From Gautieria morchelliformis (Eukaryota > Basidiomycota > Agaricomycetes > Gomphales > Gomphaceae), in the NCBI GenBank assembly GCA_015179125.1, contig WHVA01000370.1, positions 52,699 through 116,698 of the forward strand: 64,000 bases of DNA, in the 5' to 3' direction. Below are positions 31,770-43,488 of this stretch, one piece after another; the stretch's first letter is position 1; each line of letters opens with the position of its first letter. A program made the translations under genes and the position numbers. The notes under the pieces were generated by a model. It was given only the letters and a program-made list of their open reading frames with translations, was not told the DNA's origin and made no database searches.

Positions 31770-32540
31770 TTCCAAGCCGCGCCGCTGCGCGTACTGGTGG
31801 ATTTTGGCCAAGAGCACGCCCGTGTCGCAACGTGTGCTGCACAGAACCACCTCGGGAGATAATACGGGCAGCACTGAGACGGGTGCAATCGCTGCATCAG
31901 CTATGTATGAGATAAGGGAGAGCACTGCGCTGCCATACCGTAAGCCGCAGCGCAGATAGAGGAGAACGCGTATGAAGACCTTGTGGATGGAGGGGGTGGG
32001 AGTGGGGCTGCAGCTGCCTCAAGCGTGTGTGACCACCTTGCTCACAGACAATGGGTGGGTCTCCTGTGTACGCTCAGCTGCCCAATAAGGCAACCCGTCC
32101 TGGTATCGAGGCCGTGTTTGCATGGCCGCCGACCGGTCTTCAGCTCATCAGTCGCATGCTGATGGTGATTTTGAAGTGGGACTCTGGTGAGATTGCAATT
32201 TAGTACTTTGGGTTCACTATGAAACTGCTCAAGCACGAGACACGCCGCGTTCTTCTGCTTCTGTGTATTTACACTCTATCTCACCCACATCACCGCCAAC
32301 ACAATGAGACTGTACCTGGAAGAAATAATTGGGCAAGGAGAAGCGAGCGTGAAGGAAGCGACGAGGAGATGATGCGAGAAGAAACGAAGGGTGAGTGGCT
32401 CGGCACAGGCTGTAGTGGAGTCTGTGTAAATAATCGCTACAGCCGTTGTAATTGGAAAAACCAAGTGTTAGTCTGTTCTGAATGCTGAAAAGTTTCTATG
32501 CGAAGGGGAACATCTGTGCACCAACCGTGCGCCCCCGCTC
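31770..32540 (-). repeat. mosaic unit, Q block copy A
   Basis: Matches 36120-36900 (same orientation), 46130-46741 and 62871-63426 (inverted). On the minus strand the best translated stretch is LPYWAVERTQETHLLSVSKV with a later SYMADAAMAPVPVLLVLS, seen in all copies. It looks like exons of an unrecognised protein, now broken. Confidence 0.6.
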
Positions 32541-32844
32541 GTTCTCCCTGTGCTCAGACTACGCAGGAACCGCCGCCCTGCGCAGCTTGTTCCGCACAAG
32601 TTCAATCACCGGCTCACCTTCGCTCATCCTACAGCGCCCCGCCACTACGCACACGGGGAAGCGAAGGGGCGAGGGGGCGCACGCGTGCGTGTACAGCGCG
32701 TTTGCGAGTGTCGTGAGGCGAGGAAGGGGTCCCCCTCATGTGGCGTCGTGGGCGTGGGGTTTGCCAGCGTGGGCGATGGTTCCTGGGGGCGCGCTTTGGC
32801 CTGCTCGAAGACGGTGTCTGCAGCAAGGGCGAGGAGAAGACTCT
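32541..32844 (-). pseudogene. R block copy A (unrecognised gene fragment)
   Basis: Translated minus-strand stretch FEQAKARPQEPSPTLANP and HEGDPFLA, followed in other copies by ALYTHACV, MCVVAA and ELVRNELRMAA. Homologous to 37735-38095, 45906-46130 and 61745-62110. It is fused at 32845 to an RTC1 fragment, the same join as at 45906. Family not recognised. Confidence 0.5.
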
Positions 32845-35395
32845 CACAGCGCCTTCCAGCCAATCTGCCGTAAATGCGCTTCATCCTCCACAACCTGCCG
32901 CGTCTGCTCCTCGCTCAGCCTGGTCGGGTAAGTTATGCTTGGCACGAGGCCGCTCGTCAGCATATTTCTCGTGTCATCCATATTCGACAGCCCAAGCGCG
33001 GGTACTGTGGCAGACACAGCGGGGTGATGATGAGGAGACGGCCGACGTGTGGACATCTCTTCGGCAACAGCCATGCGGCGTCAGCTGCAGGATCTGGTAA
33101 CGAGACTCGGTCTACGGATGGCGCATAGACCGACGCCGTATCAGAAGGCGCTCTAGTGACGGTTCGCATACTATTCTGTGATTTCTGCGTGGTAAGAGAT
33201 CGCTGGGAATAGGCCATGCTTGTCCCACGATGACCAGATAACACTGGCACTGGCACCTGACCGGGCTGTTCATGTTTCTGATTCGACGCTTGTGAGAGTT
33301 TAGAACGGGAGATGCGCGCGGCAGATTCAGATGAAGAGGGCGAGGCCGGGGACGGCGGCGAGCGAGACTCGTCCGACGTATCGGCGCCATATCCGCTGAC
33401 ACTGCCTTCTTCGTCACGTTCATCGGGAGAATCTTCACGCGGCGCAGGAACCTTCGACAAGAGACTGCGAGGCGGCACTGGATCACAGGGTTGTTCGGCT
33501 ATGGCGGACGACGAGGCCTGCGGTCCTCCTTGTGAGCCTGTCATGTCGTGGGTGAGACTGTTCTGCGCGGGTGCTGACCCCTCAGATCCACTGCTCGACT
33601 CTGAGTCGTCCAGAGCGCCTTCGCCAAAATGGCATGCTGAAAGGCCACAGGTTGTTCATTGACAGACAGATCCCCGCCGGTGCTGGGCGTCGATATCGAA
33701 GGCCGACGCATGGCGAGGCGGTGTGTAGGAGGAAGGACGGGAAGAGCGGCGGAGGCGCGGCGCGATACCGTGCGCAACTTAGTGGAGGATGACATAGATG
33801 GATCGTGTGACGAATTCGGGGAGAAAGGACGTGACAGGCGGGAGGAATGTGGACTTGGTTTCGAGCGGGGGGATGGCGATGAGAAGGAAGGCGTGCTTTT
33901 TTTCGTCTGATCAGCTCTCGTGCGGTACGATAACGGGCTTGTTTCAATGGGACGCGTGTCAATACGTGTGCTCCCGGATGTAACCGGAGCGGGGGCGGTA
34001 TGGCCATTGAAAAAGTCGAGGCCACGGAGGGAAGAAGCTGACACAGATGTGGGAGCTAGCTGGCTCGGCGCCTCGATATGCGACGACGGCTTCAAGGAGT
34101 ATTCAGAAGTGAGCGACGTATCTTCCAAGTCCACAAGCTGGGACAGGAGCAGCAGCTACGTCTGAGCAGCATGGAATTGTCCAGCCTCCCTTGCTCGCTG
34201 CAGACTCGTTAAACCCCATTAAGAGTGTGAAAGATAAGGACCCTACCTCCACGTTAATTTCGCATACTCTTAGCCTGTCTCCATCGAAGACATACGATTT
34301 TGCCAGGGGTTCGAAGGCCGACTGGTCAAAAAGAGAATTGTCTTCCACGCCAAGGGTTTGTTGATAGGGCACATAAACAGGATCACTCGTTGCTTTGGGG
34401 CGGAGGCATAGCTCTTGCAGCGCGTCCACACCGTATGGGCTGCTAATGAGAGAGATAAACATCGATATCTATAAGCTCACACATCATCACATGGCAGTTC
34501 GACGACTGGCTGGGTGTTGGCGACAGACGCGAGACTGCCGTGCAGTCCAGGACATGGCCACTCTTGGAATGGCGTAGAGTGGTCTGAAGCTTTCCCGGAG
34601 GTCGTGCTGTGCAAACGTGCCGCTGACGTGTTGCGCCCACAGTTTGTGCGAGCCGGCAAAGGCGATGGCTGCCTGGCAAGTCTGCACACGAACACAACTG
34701 AATATGTTCACCGCGTACCGGCGATGCCGCCCTCCGCGTCATCCAGAGCCCACTTACCGATCCAAGCACGACGTATGTTCCAAATCTCGACGGTCTCGCT
34801 CTCAGAATCGTTGTTAGACACGATCTGTACACCATTACCATTGAATAACGACCAAAAACGACAGATGAATAAGCTCGAATACACACAGCAACCTCGCAAT
34901 CGTAGCCCGGTCGCCAACACGCACCGGGAAGGGCGTGTGAAGCGTACGGAAGGACCTCGGGCCCATATTCTTATTCAGTAGCATCGCGTGGAGATCGCGC
35001 GGGAATGGAAGCCCCTGGCGGCAAGCAGAGGTCCCGAACCTGCAACGCGTGTGAGACCAAACCTTCCGGTGCTGATTAGTACAGGCGCAAATATCTTCAC
35101 TTGGCGATCCATCCCACTCGTTACGAACCACCCCAAGCCTGTCTCTTTCATACTGGCTAACCGCTACTCCATTGATAGTACGGACGATGAGTGCGCGAGC
35201 GTGATTCGTTCCAGAGGGAGTGCTCTATTGCGGAGGTCCCATCTACAGCTTCAATGATGAACACGACGTGGACGATGGTACGATTGAATCCACCCACCGC
35301 AGAATATTACCGCTCTCCAGACCAGTTCAGACAGTCATGGGATTTGAGGGAACCGGAGATAGAGCTAGAGCGCGGATCCCCGTGGGATGGTACAC
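32845..35395 (-). pseudogene. RTC1: RTC1/WDR24-like fragment, copy C1
   Basis: RTC1 (WDR24) is a beta-propeller subunit of the SEA/GATOR complex at the vacuole that controls TORC1. On the minus strand from 35395: IMKVYHPTGIRALALSP, MKETGLGWFVTSGMDRQVKI, ETVEIWNIRRAWIGKWALDD, FAGSHKLWAQHVSGTFAQHD, FRPLYAIPRVAMSWT, SLASVANTQPVVELPCDDV, then DGDRLRVCEINVEV, a Ser/Pro-rich linker, and EDEAHLRQIGWKALRE. The N-terminal blades and the C-terminal RING part are absent. Frameshifts interrupt it, and the W of AAQTW is a TAG stop (TGG in copy C4). At 32845 it joins the R block. Confidence 0.82.
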
Positions 35396-35667
35396 TTTCA
35401 TAATGGAAGATGGCCGGCTCCGGAGGGCATTCTATTGGAGCCATTCCTCCCATCTTCTTGCCTGTGCGTCGGCCCTCTACCCCCCGCGCCGGCGCGCCCG
35501 TGATCCTGTCTGTCTACGTGCGGCGCAGCGTGTAGTTGCTGGGCGTGGGCAGTGTTGTGTCAATGAGGTGGCCTGATGCGCTATGCAGACTCGTACCCCG
35601 TTTTCCTGGCCTTTGTTCTGTCTGCTTTGCGTATCCGAGGCTCTTCTACGTCCCCAAAGTATACGGA
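35396..35667. other. no gene recognised
   Basis: Unique-looking stretch between RTC1 copy C1 and the next core repeat. It includes a CGCGCCGGCGCGC palindrome near 35488. A P block would be expected here from the order of the other units, so it is probably a deletion scar. Confidence 0.4.
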
Positions 35668-36120
35668 TGACGACGGTTTCTCCCACGTGACTCATCCGGC
35701 GCTTGAGAGATGAATTGTCATGACGCCACGTGTCCTGAGCACGTTCCTTCGGCTTCAGTGTCGGGTTCCTGACTTCGGGTTCCTGGCCATAAGTAATAAC
35801 ACTATGTACTCTTCTTGCGCTTCTTCTTCGTGATCTTGGCAACTTGCCGCTGTCTGTCGTGCTTCTGTTGCCACTCGGAGTTTGGCGCTGGATGCTTCCA
35901 TTGATTGCGTTTTCTGCTGCTTCCGTGGTTCCGTGCGCCGGTTATAGCTCCGGTCCCCACTTGCTGTACGGCGCAACCCCCTCGTGTGCCCATTCCAGGA
36001 GTGTGGAAACGTTTATGTTCTATTATTTTCGCCGTTTTCCATTCTTTTGTATTTTTATTTTTAATTCTTGCTCCTCTCCACGCACACCAGATAGTCGCTG
36101 ACACCTACTCACAGGGGTGA
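35668..36120 (+). repeat. core repeat copy
   Basis: Same landmarks as 31338-31760, running from GACGACGGTTTCTCCCACGTG to CTGACACCTACTCACAGGGG, and again directly followed by a Q block. Confidence 0.7.
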
Positions 36121-36900
36121 CAAGAATGCGCTTCCAAAACCGCGCAGACGCCGCGGACAGGTCGATTTTGGCCAAGAGCACCCCTGTGTCGCAACGTGTG
36201 CTGCACCGAACCACCTCGGGAGATAGTACGAGCAGCACTGGGACGGGTGCCATCGCTGCATCAGCCATGTAAGAGAAAAGGGAGAGCCCTGCTCTGCCGT
36301 ACCTTAAGCCGCAGCGCAGATAGAGGAGAACGCGTATGAGGATCTTGTGGATGGAGGGGTGGGGGTGGGCTGCAGCTGCCTCAAGCGTGGTAACCACCTT
36401 GCTCACAGACAATAGGTGGGTCTCCTGTGTACGCTCAACTGCCCAATAAGGCAACCCGTCCTGGTGCCGAGGACGGGTTTGCATGTTTGCATGGCCGCCG
36501 ACCGGTCTTCAGCTCGTCAGTCGCATGCTGATGGTAATTTGGAAGTGGGACTCAGGTGAGATTGAAATTAGTACTTTGGGTTCACTATGAAACTGCTCAA
36601 TCACAAGACAGGCTTCGTTTTTCTGTGTATTTACACCCTATCTTACCCACATGCCCGCCAACACAACGCTTACTGAGCTACTGTACCTGGAAGGAATAAA
36701 TGGGCACGGAGAAGAGAGCACGAAGGGAGTGACGAGGAGATGATGCGAGAAGAAGCGAAGGGTGAGTGACTCGGCACAGGCTGTAGTATAGTCTGTGTAA
36801 ATAATCGCTACTGTCGTTGTAATTGGAAGAACCAAGCGTCAGTATGTTCTCAATGCTGAAAAGATTCTATGCGAAGGGGAATATCTGTGCACCAACCGTG
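36121..36900 (-). repeat. mosaic unit, Q block copy B
   Basis: The longest Q frame (minus, 36484-36023): LPYWAVERTQETHLLSVSKV, EAAAAHPHPSIHKI, LSLFSYMADAAMAPVPVLLV. It contains the unoccupied version of the Copia LTR site filled at 63427. Unrecognised protein. Confidence 0.6.
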
Positions 36901-37734
36901 CGCCACGGCTCGTGCTACGTGTACTCGGACCTCAGACTACGCACCACGCCCGCCCCGCTCCATCTGCGGGTGCAGCGCTCCTTCATATGCTCAGCGCGGG
37001 CATGACCCATGCGGGCACACGCGTGGAAGGGTTCATGGTCGGCCGGGGCGCCGCGCTGTCCCATGCACAGCGTCAGCGCGTCCGCAGCACGTTCATCATG
37101 ATCGGCGGCTGTGTGAGCGCCGCGATCACAAGGGAGAATGGCCCCGTGCATCGCGGCGCGAAACGCCCCGTGCCCAGCACGCCGGCGGACACGGAGACAG
37201 AGCGGGCGGTGGACAGGGGGGATGACGTGAGTGGGTTGACCTTGGTCGCAGATCGCGGGCGTGGACTGAGGGAGGGATGGTGGTGGAGAGGTCGAAGGAG
37301 GAGCCGGGGGCGAGGGTCGGCGGTGTGGGGGCGCAGAGGGAAAAGACGGCCGGGGTGGGTGTTGGGGGGGGGGGGGGTGGGCGGGGGGCAGGGGCGGCGA
37401 AGACGGGCGCGGGTGCGCAGGCAGGGACCGGCCCGTCGAATTCCAGGAGGGTGCCTGCATGAAAGCGGGCCGCGTCAGCACGAGTGCGTAAAGAATCGAG
37501 GTTAAAAATGAGGAATTTAAATGCGTGATGTGGGACGTCGGACACGCAACACGCACCCGATGCAGCTTGTGGACGTGGAGTACATGTTCGCGGCCTCGTC
37601 CTCGGGGCCGTTGGAGGACGTGGCGAGCAGCTGGAGCACGAGGAGGTGGAGTGCGTGAACTGTGCGCGCGGGGGTCTGGCACAGGAGGTCTAGGTCTGTC
37701 CACGTATGTTATGCCCATGCCGCCGGACCGCGCT
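36901..37734 (-). pseudogene. M block copy B (unrecognised gene fragment)
   Basis: The minus strand encodes SVSAGVLGTGRFAPRC then GPFSLVIAALTQPPIMMNVL, also present at 62560-62690 (+). A Pro-rich stretch before it corresponds to a 14-base G run on the plus strand (37364-37377). It is absent from units A and C. Family unknown. Confidence 0.5.
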
Positions 37735-38095
37735 TCATGGCTCCAGGGCCGACGCCGGGGCATGTGCATGCGGGATGCTGATGGTGTACTTCTGCGCGAC
37801 GAGAATCGCCGCCATGCGCAGCTCGTTCCGTACAAGTTCAATCATCCGCTCGGCTTCGCCCATCCTAAAGCACGCCGCCACCACGCACATGGGGAAGCGT
37901 ACGAGCGGGGCTGACGCACGCGTGCGTGTAGAGCGCCTTTGCGAGCCTCGTGAGGGTGAGGAGGAAGGGGTCCCCCTCATGGAGCGTCGTGGCCGCGGGG
38001 TTTGCCAGCGGGGGCGATGGTTCCTGAGAGCATGCTTTGGCCTGCTCGAAGACGGTGGTGGTGATGGGGTTGAAGAGAAGAGCGACTCTGGGTGA
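37735..38095 (-). pseudogene. R block copy B
   Basis: Minus strand: VFEQAKACSQEPSPPLANPA, HEGDPFLLTLTRLAKALYT, FPMCVVAACFRMGEAERMIE, LVRNELRMAAILVAQKYTI across two frames. Close to 61745-62110 (inverted). Confidence 0.5.
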
Positions 38096-41000
38096 TCGTC
38101 GTGCAGAATGGGGGGAGCCGCCCCGCGTGCGTCTGCTCCGCCATCTCCGGCGCGGTGGACACGGATGGGATGCACGCGAGGGGGGTGGACACGAGGAGAG
38201 GCGGGCCCCATGAGGCGTGCGCAATCGTGGGGCACGCCGCGGGTGTCGCCTCGAGGTGGAACAGCGCGGTCGAGTGCGACGTCCCTGACATCATTTCCGG
38301 TGCCTCTGCTGCGCTTGACGCATGCGCCAGGTCACATGCGTTCTTGAAGCTTGACGTAGTGATGCTCCCAGCTGTGACTCCAGTAATGGAAACTATCAGT
38401 CCAGTGGGACATAACGCCTGTTGGAGTCGTGGGACCTCGTTCAGAAATTATGTGCGGCAGTTGTCAGGTCATAGCCCTTTTTGATATGGAAAATACGGAC
38501 AAAATTGAGCTGTGCGTCCTCTGCTTGCTGCCAGAATGCCTTGTGAGACAGATCTGTAGCCGCCGGACGCTGCCGGGTTACCCGGGTCTGCACTCTGCAG
38601 TTTGTTGACAATGTCACATGACATCATGTAGTGTCCGTGCTCCCAGTTTCCAATAGCTCTCTCTTCGACGCCAAAACAAAAAACGCGAGAAAACGAAAGC
38701 ATCCCCCTATTGACCTAATCTCCTCTGAAGAATCGACTCGGAATGGTCCAGCGTTTCCTTCTATCCATGTACTATATATCTTTCGCCTAAGAACAGCGAC
38801 CGGGAATCGAAGTCCATTCCTCAACATGTGGCCCGTGACGAACACCCTCCCTGTTTATCTAGCTTGTCTAGCATTTCGGATGATGAGGATGAAGCCGACC
38901 TCGAGCGCTTGCAGATAAAGCACTTTACCTTTATTCAGTATGACTCGTGGAGGATGACAACGCGCTGGCACCGCACATGCTCCACATCCCCTACATCTAC
39001 TTGACACCTCGCTTGCTTCAGCGGATACCATTTCTTGTGGCAAAGGACCTTTCGACGCCGTCACCGTGCAATCAAGGATCTTCATGCAGCGCGCGCCACG
39101 GGCATGTCATCTAGCATCGAGCAGCGAGACCGCGAGGGGAAATGGGGCGCCGTGCGCGCCGGCGGGGCGGGCGCGCGGCACAGGCATGGGAAACGCTGCG
39201 AGTTTATTTACACAGCAAGCACTGTCCCGCAGAAACTGCAGAGTAATTAAGATGTCAGCAAAAAACCACTGACTTTGGAGAATGGCGGGAGCCAGACTCC
39301 ACTCTTAAATGTATGGACCCTTGTCGTTTTCGCAGGACAGCTTTGCAGATCCAGACTTTACAGTAATTAGACGCGGCGTACCACAGGAAGGTAATCGCGG
39401 GCACGGCCTTAATGTGGCCAGTTGCACCCGCCACAATACATCCGGCAGCCAAGCTGACAAGAATACTGATATTTTTCCGGAAGGGAGACCCAAACAACTC
39501 CATGAGACCTATGGCTGAAGAATCAGATGCAAGTCAGGAGAGCCCCATGGCAGCAGCCGCGGTACAAGCGTGGTGGGACATCTGAAATAGTCCCCTTGTG
39601 GGGCACCATTGGCAGGTTAAGTGCACCCGAGGCACCGACGACAGAGCTGGCGACCAGAAGGACTGTAACGTATACGCCCCGTAAGTAATATTGTTATTGG
39701 GTGGATGGAAGGTATTATATTCTACCTGTGATCGGCGGCACAGAGCGGTACCTGAGGTAGAAGGGTCAGCTTGTGCGTGGAGAGGAGCAAGAATTAAAAC
39801 TGAAAATATAAAATGATGCAAGATGGCAAGAACAATCTAGACCAGAAGGGTCTCCACACTCCTCAAGTGCGCACACGAAAAGGTTGCGCGGTAAACTAGC
39901 AAGTCAGGGCTGGAGCTATGTACACAGGCGCATAGAACAGACAGAAGCAGCAGAAGCAAGCAAAAGAAGCACCCACAACTTCCGATTGACGACAGAAGCA
40001 CGACAAGGACAGAAGCGCCGTCGCGCCAAGTTACCGAGAGAAGGGAAGAAGCAAGGAAGTTACATAAGATGTAGCCAGGAACCCGAAGCCAAACGAACAG
40101 AGCTTGGGACACGTGGCCGTCATGCACAGGGCGGAATTCACCGGGGACGCCGTGTGTGGGTTACGTGGGTCGTGGGAGAAACCGTGGTCACATGGGCGGA
40201 TGCAGCAGACCCTCGGACACGCAGAGCAGACAGAACGACATTTTTGTATATAAATAGACCGATCGCGCCGCAGTACCCGCTCGCGCACACTAGACCAAAT
40301 CCCCTGCACCCGGGGCTAAATCCCAATACTCCATATCTGTTCCACTCCTGCACCTCGGCCTCGGTCCTCATCTGCGTGCTGCGCGATACTTAGATATACA
40401 CCCTTCTCGCGCCTCAAACAAGCCTGCCATTGTACTTTCTCCCGTGTCCGAGACTGTGGTGGCGAATGTGGGTGCCTGGCGCGCACGGGCCACACCTCCC
40501 AGAAACGTCACTGCTTCCCCACGCTCCAATGAAGAGCCCCGCTCGATCAACTCGCTCGTGTTGGACACGTGCCAGGAGGTGGCGCAGTTCATATCACAAT
40601 CGTGATCGAAGCGATCGATCGACCGTGGATCAGAAGTATTGATGATATACCCATTTTGGGTCGATTCACGTCAAGCGCGCAGGCCGCTTCGCTGGCCACG
40701 CCACAAGGCACGCATCAATTTGGGAAGCAGAAGCCCTGAAGCAAGCACTCATCGCGAGCAATGCGCGCCTGCTCCGATCTTCGAATCTATTGTTTCTATT
40801 CTTGGCACCCGGCAGCGCGCGGTGCCGCACTGACCTTCGATTCGGTTGCGACTCATCACACGTGGCGGTATAACTGTTAGGTACGCACCGGTGAATAACG
40901 TAAGGGTCGGTATCCTGAACTGAACCTGTGCCTTTATCTGTGAGAGGTTGTAATTGTGGTATACGAAGAACATTCATCGTGCTGACCTTCCATGGCAGAG

Positions 41001-41510
41001 ACGTTGACAGACACCCACCATATGGGCAGGCAGAACATTGACAGTACGACAGTACATCAGACATGGAACCCTCTCCTGACCGACGATCTATCGCGCACAA
41101 CGGTCTGCGGAGTCCTGAATTGACGCCATCACATAGTCACATCGTATTATTGATAGGGACTTCCAGGCGGTGGAGGGAATTTTAGGCAGCGGTAGAGGAA
41201 CATACAGGCCGCGAACCGTAGGATGATACCGATGGAAGAAAGCAACATTGGGCTCAATGGTCGTGCGTAGGGCGCATGTGCGAGGGTGGTGGATGTCAGG
41301 TACGATGGTGCCATAATGTCATACCTGTGGTCGACGGGGGTGCGTTCACCCTGCATTACTTGAAGTGTTCAGCGCCTTGACCACGCGGACTCGCATCTGG
41401 AACAGAACAACGTTGCTTACAACTTAGCCGGTTGAGCTTAGCTACGGAGCTCCGAAGAATCACTGACACTCAGTGGCCCTTCCATGACTTTAGCTTGTCC
41501 GGATACCATT
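38096..41510 (-). repeat. K block copy B
   Basis: Inverted counterpart of 57091-61744, missing the TIR element found there. It holds a core-repeat copy (about 39780-40195, minus) and a minus-strand hydrophobic ORF piece near 39400-39503 (SILVSLAAGCIVAGATGHIK) seen again at 60360-60450. About 225 bases (about 41120-41345) are present here but not in the other copy. No gene identified. Confidence 0.6.
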
Positions 41511-42560
41511 CCCGCCGAAGACAGCCCCGCAACAACCGCTGGATATTACCGCTCTCCAGACCAGTACAGACAGTCATGGGATTTGAGGGAGCTGGAGATA
41601 GAGCTAGAGCACGAATCCCCGTGGGGTGGTATACTTTCATAATCGAAGATGGCGGGCTCCGGAGGTCCTACAGCGCGAAGCAGGTCACAATACTGAGAGT
41701 TTGGCAGACGGTAAACGTTACCCATAAGCGCAGGTGCCCGTCCTGCGAGCCACTCGCAAAGAGGTAGAGCAGGGATGGAGAGATAGCTAGCTTATTGACT
41801 GCGCGCTTGCGTTCCTTCATTCTTGTTTCTGGCTGCGTAATGTGAGTACTCCTCTGGGTTACGCAGAGAACCCACGCCAACTCACCATACTTGGACCCGA
41901 CTTGTTAACATCCCAATATATGATCTCTCCATTCCTCGCACTAGTAAAAATCTTGTTGTCGAACGCTTCCTGTGTGTCACGCTGGGACGCGTCGCAAGCG
42001 GATGAAGAGCGAAACACTCACTTCCGCGTGCCCACACAACATCGGTCGGAGGACTGTCAGTCGTCAGCCCAGAACCCCTCTACACGTTGGTCCCAATTTC
42101 GATGCTCGCACCGCCTGAATTAGTGCATATTCTGGCATCCGTCGAGGTGCCGCTAGAAATAGGCCTAATATGGGGTCGAGATGGCGACTTCCGCGCGCGA
42201 ATGGGGTCAGTTATGTGTAGAATTCGAAGTACTACACACGGAGGTCATAGTATCAGGTATGTCAAACACATAGACACAGGATGACTATGTCGGAAACGAA
42301 CGCACCATCCTTCCCAGCGACAACACATCTCGAGCCATCTTCGGATGTGACAAATTGAAATGTTCCTCCACCGACAGTGCATGCGCGAGGATATCGTACT
42401 GTTCTCGAGGGGCCCCGATATTCGTGATGTCTTTGGTCGGGGTAGACCTGAGGTAGCATCGCACCGTCCAGTAATTGCAAGGATCGAGATCCTTATGGTC
42501 GGCGTTTTGCCGCCCGCAGACTATCCCACGGTGAAGACACATGACCTCTCGCATTTACGC
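41511..42560 (-). pseudogene. RTC1: RTC1/WDR24-like fragment, copy C2 (N-terminal propeller)
   Basis: Minus strand from ~42420: SEDGSRCVVAGK (the conserved RTC1 start), an intron, then after a diverged part PTDVVWARGS, an intron (GTGAGT...GAAG), FDNKIFTSARNGEIIYWDVN, then AVNKLAISPSLLYLFASGSQ-DGHLRLW, a 52-55 bp intron (GTAACG...TAG), DLRSPPSSIMKVYHPTGIRA, and MTVCTGLESGNIQR. There it jumps to the K block. Exon sequence is better kept than in C4, but more than half the gene is missing. Confidence 0.82.
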
Positions 42561-42873
42561 GGTACGGTACAACGTGCACGTACTGAGAAGCGGGATACGG
42601 TCACCGTATGTAAAGGCATAAGGACTGTCGGCGGCAGAATTTACGACCCACCCAAAGGATGTCCTTGTCGAGCGACACGCAAAATATTAGCAATCAGCGC
42701 CAGCGAGAATCGACCCGTACCCAGGGAGATGGCACCGGGTGGGAGGCGTAGTCGATGTCTTGAGGTGTGGCGACGCTTCGATTAGGATCGGTCACGAGAT
42801 GATGCGCGGGACATTCTATTTTTATAGAGATAAAATGAGTCAGGCACGCGATCAGGCACGAGACTCGAAATGG

Positions 42874-42930
42874 TGTGTTACGCACGGAGGCTATGATCTT
42901 CGGAAGATCATAGCCTCCGTGCGTAACACA
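42874..42930. repeat. 27 bp perfect hairpin
   Basis: Bases 42874-42900 and 42904-42930 are perfect reverse complements with a 3-base loop CGG. The other P copies have a single arm (28728-28755; inverted at 49645-49672), so this is a local inverted duplication. Confidence 0.85.
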
Positions 42931-43401
42931 GCCATTGCGTCGCACCTGTCCAAGCTAAACCGTACGATCTGATGGCCCCCGTATCAGGATCAACACATGT
43001 AGACCGATGAAGTTAAGTTGGCTCACCGAAGATTTTTGCTAAATGTCTCACTGCTATATACCCACGGCACAGGTCCCCAAGCTAAGCTGTCCCGATGAGA
43101 TGTGTACTACCCATCAGGCGCTTGAGAGATGAATTGTGCGCTGCCGGGCACGTGTCGCGAGCGCTGCTACTGCGTTCCTTCGGCTTCGGGTTCCTGGCTT
43201 CGGGTGCCTGGCTACTTCACTTCTTGCGCTTTTCCTCCCGATCTTGGCAACTTGCCTGTTGCCAATCGGAGCTTCGCGCTGGATGCTTCCATTGATTGCC
43301 CTGTCTGTTGCTTCCGTACTTCCGTGTGCCGGTTATAGCGCCGGTCCCCACTTTGTGTACGGCGCAACCATTTTTTGTCCATGAGCGCGGAGACGTATGA
43401 T

Positions 43402-43488
43402 CCATCGGGTCTCTACTCGGTAGCGTTCTCTCCAGACGGCAAGCGCATCGTCTCGAGATCCGATGATGAGACGATCCGGGTCACCGGG
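43402..43488 (+). pseudogene. WD40 repeat scrap, copy in P block B
   Basis: GLYSVAFSPDGKRIVSRSDD then ETIRV: one open WD40 blade within the frame 43375-43614. It is the cleanest of three copies (others at 29250 and, inverted and damaged, near 49180-49245). Confidence 0.75.

Noticed and set aside
36915..37841. 308-codon minus-strand ORF
   Set aside because: Mostly low-complexity Pro/Arg translation of a GC-rich tract. The conserved protein-like stretch (GVLGTGRFAPRC) is in a different frame.
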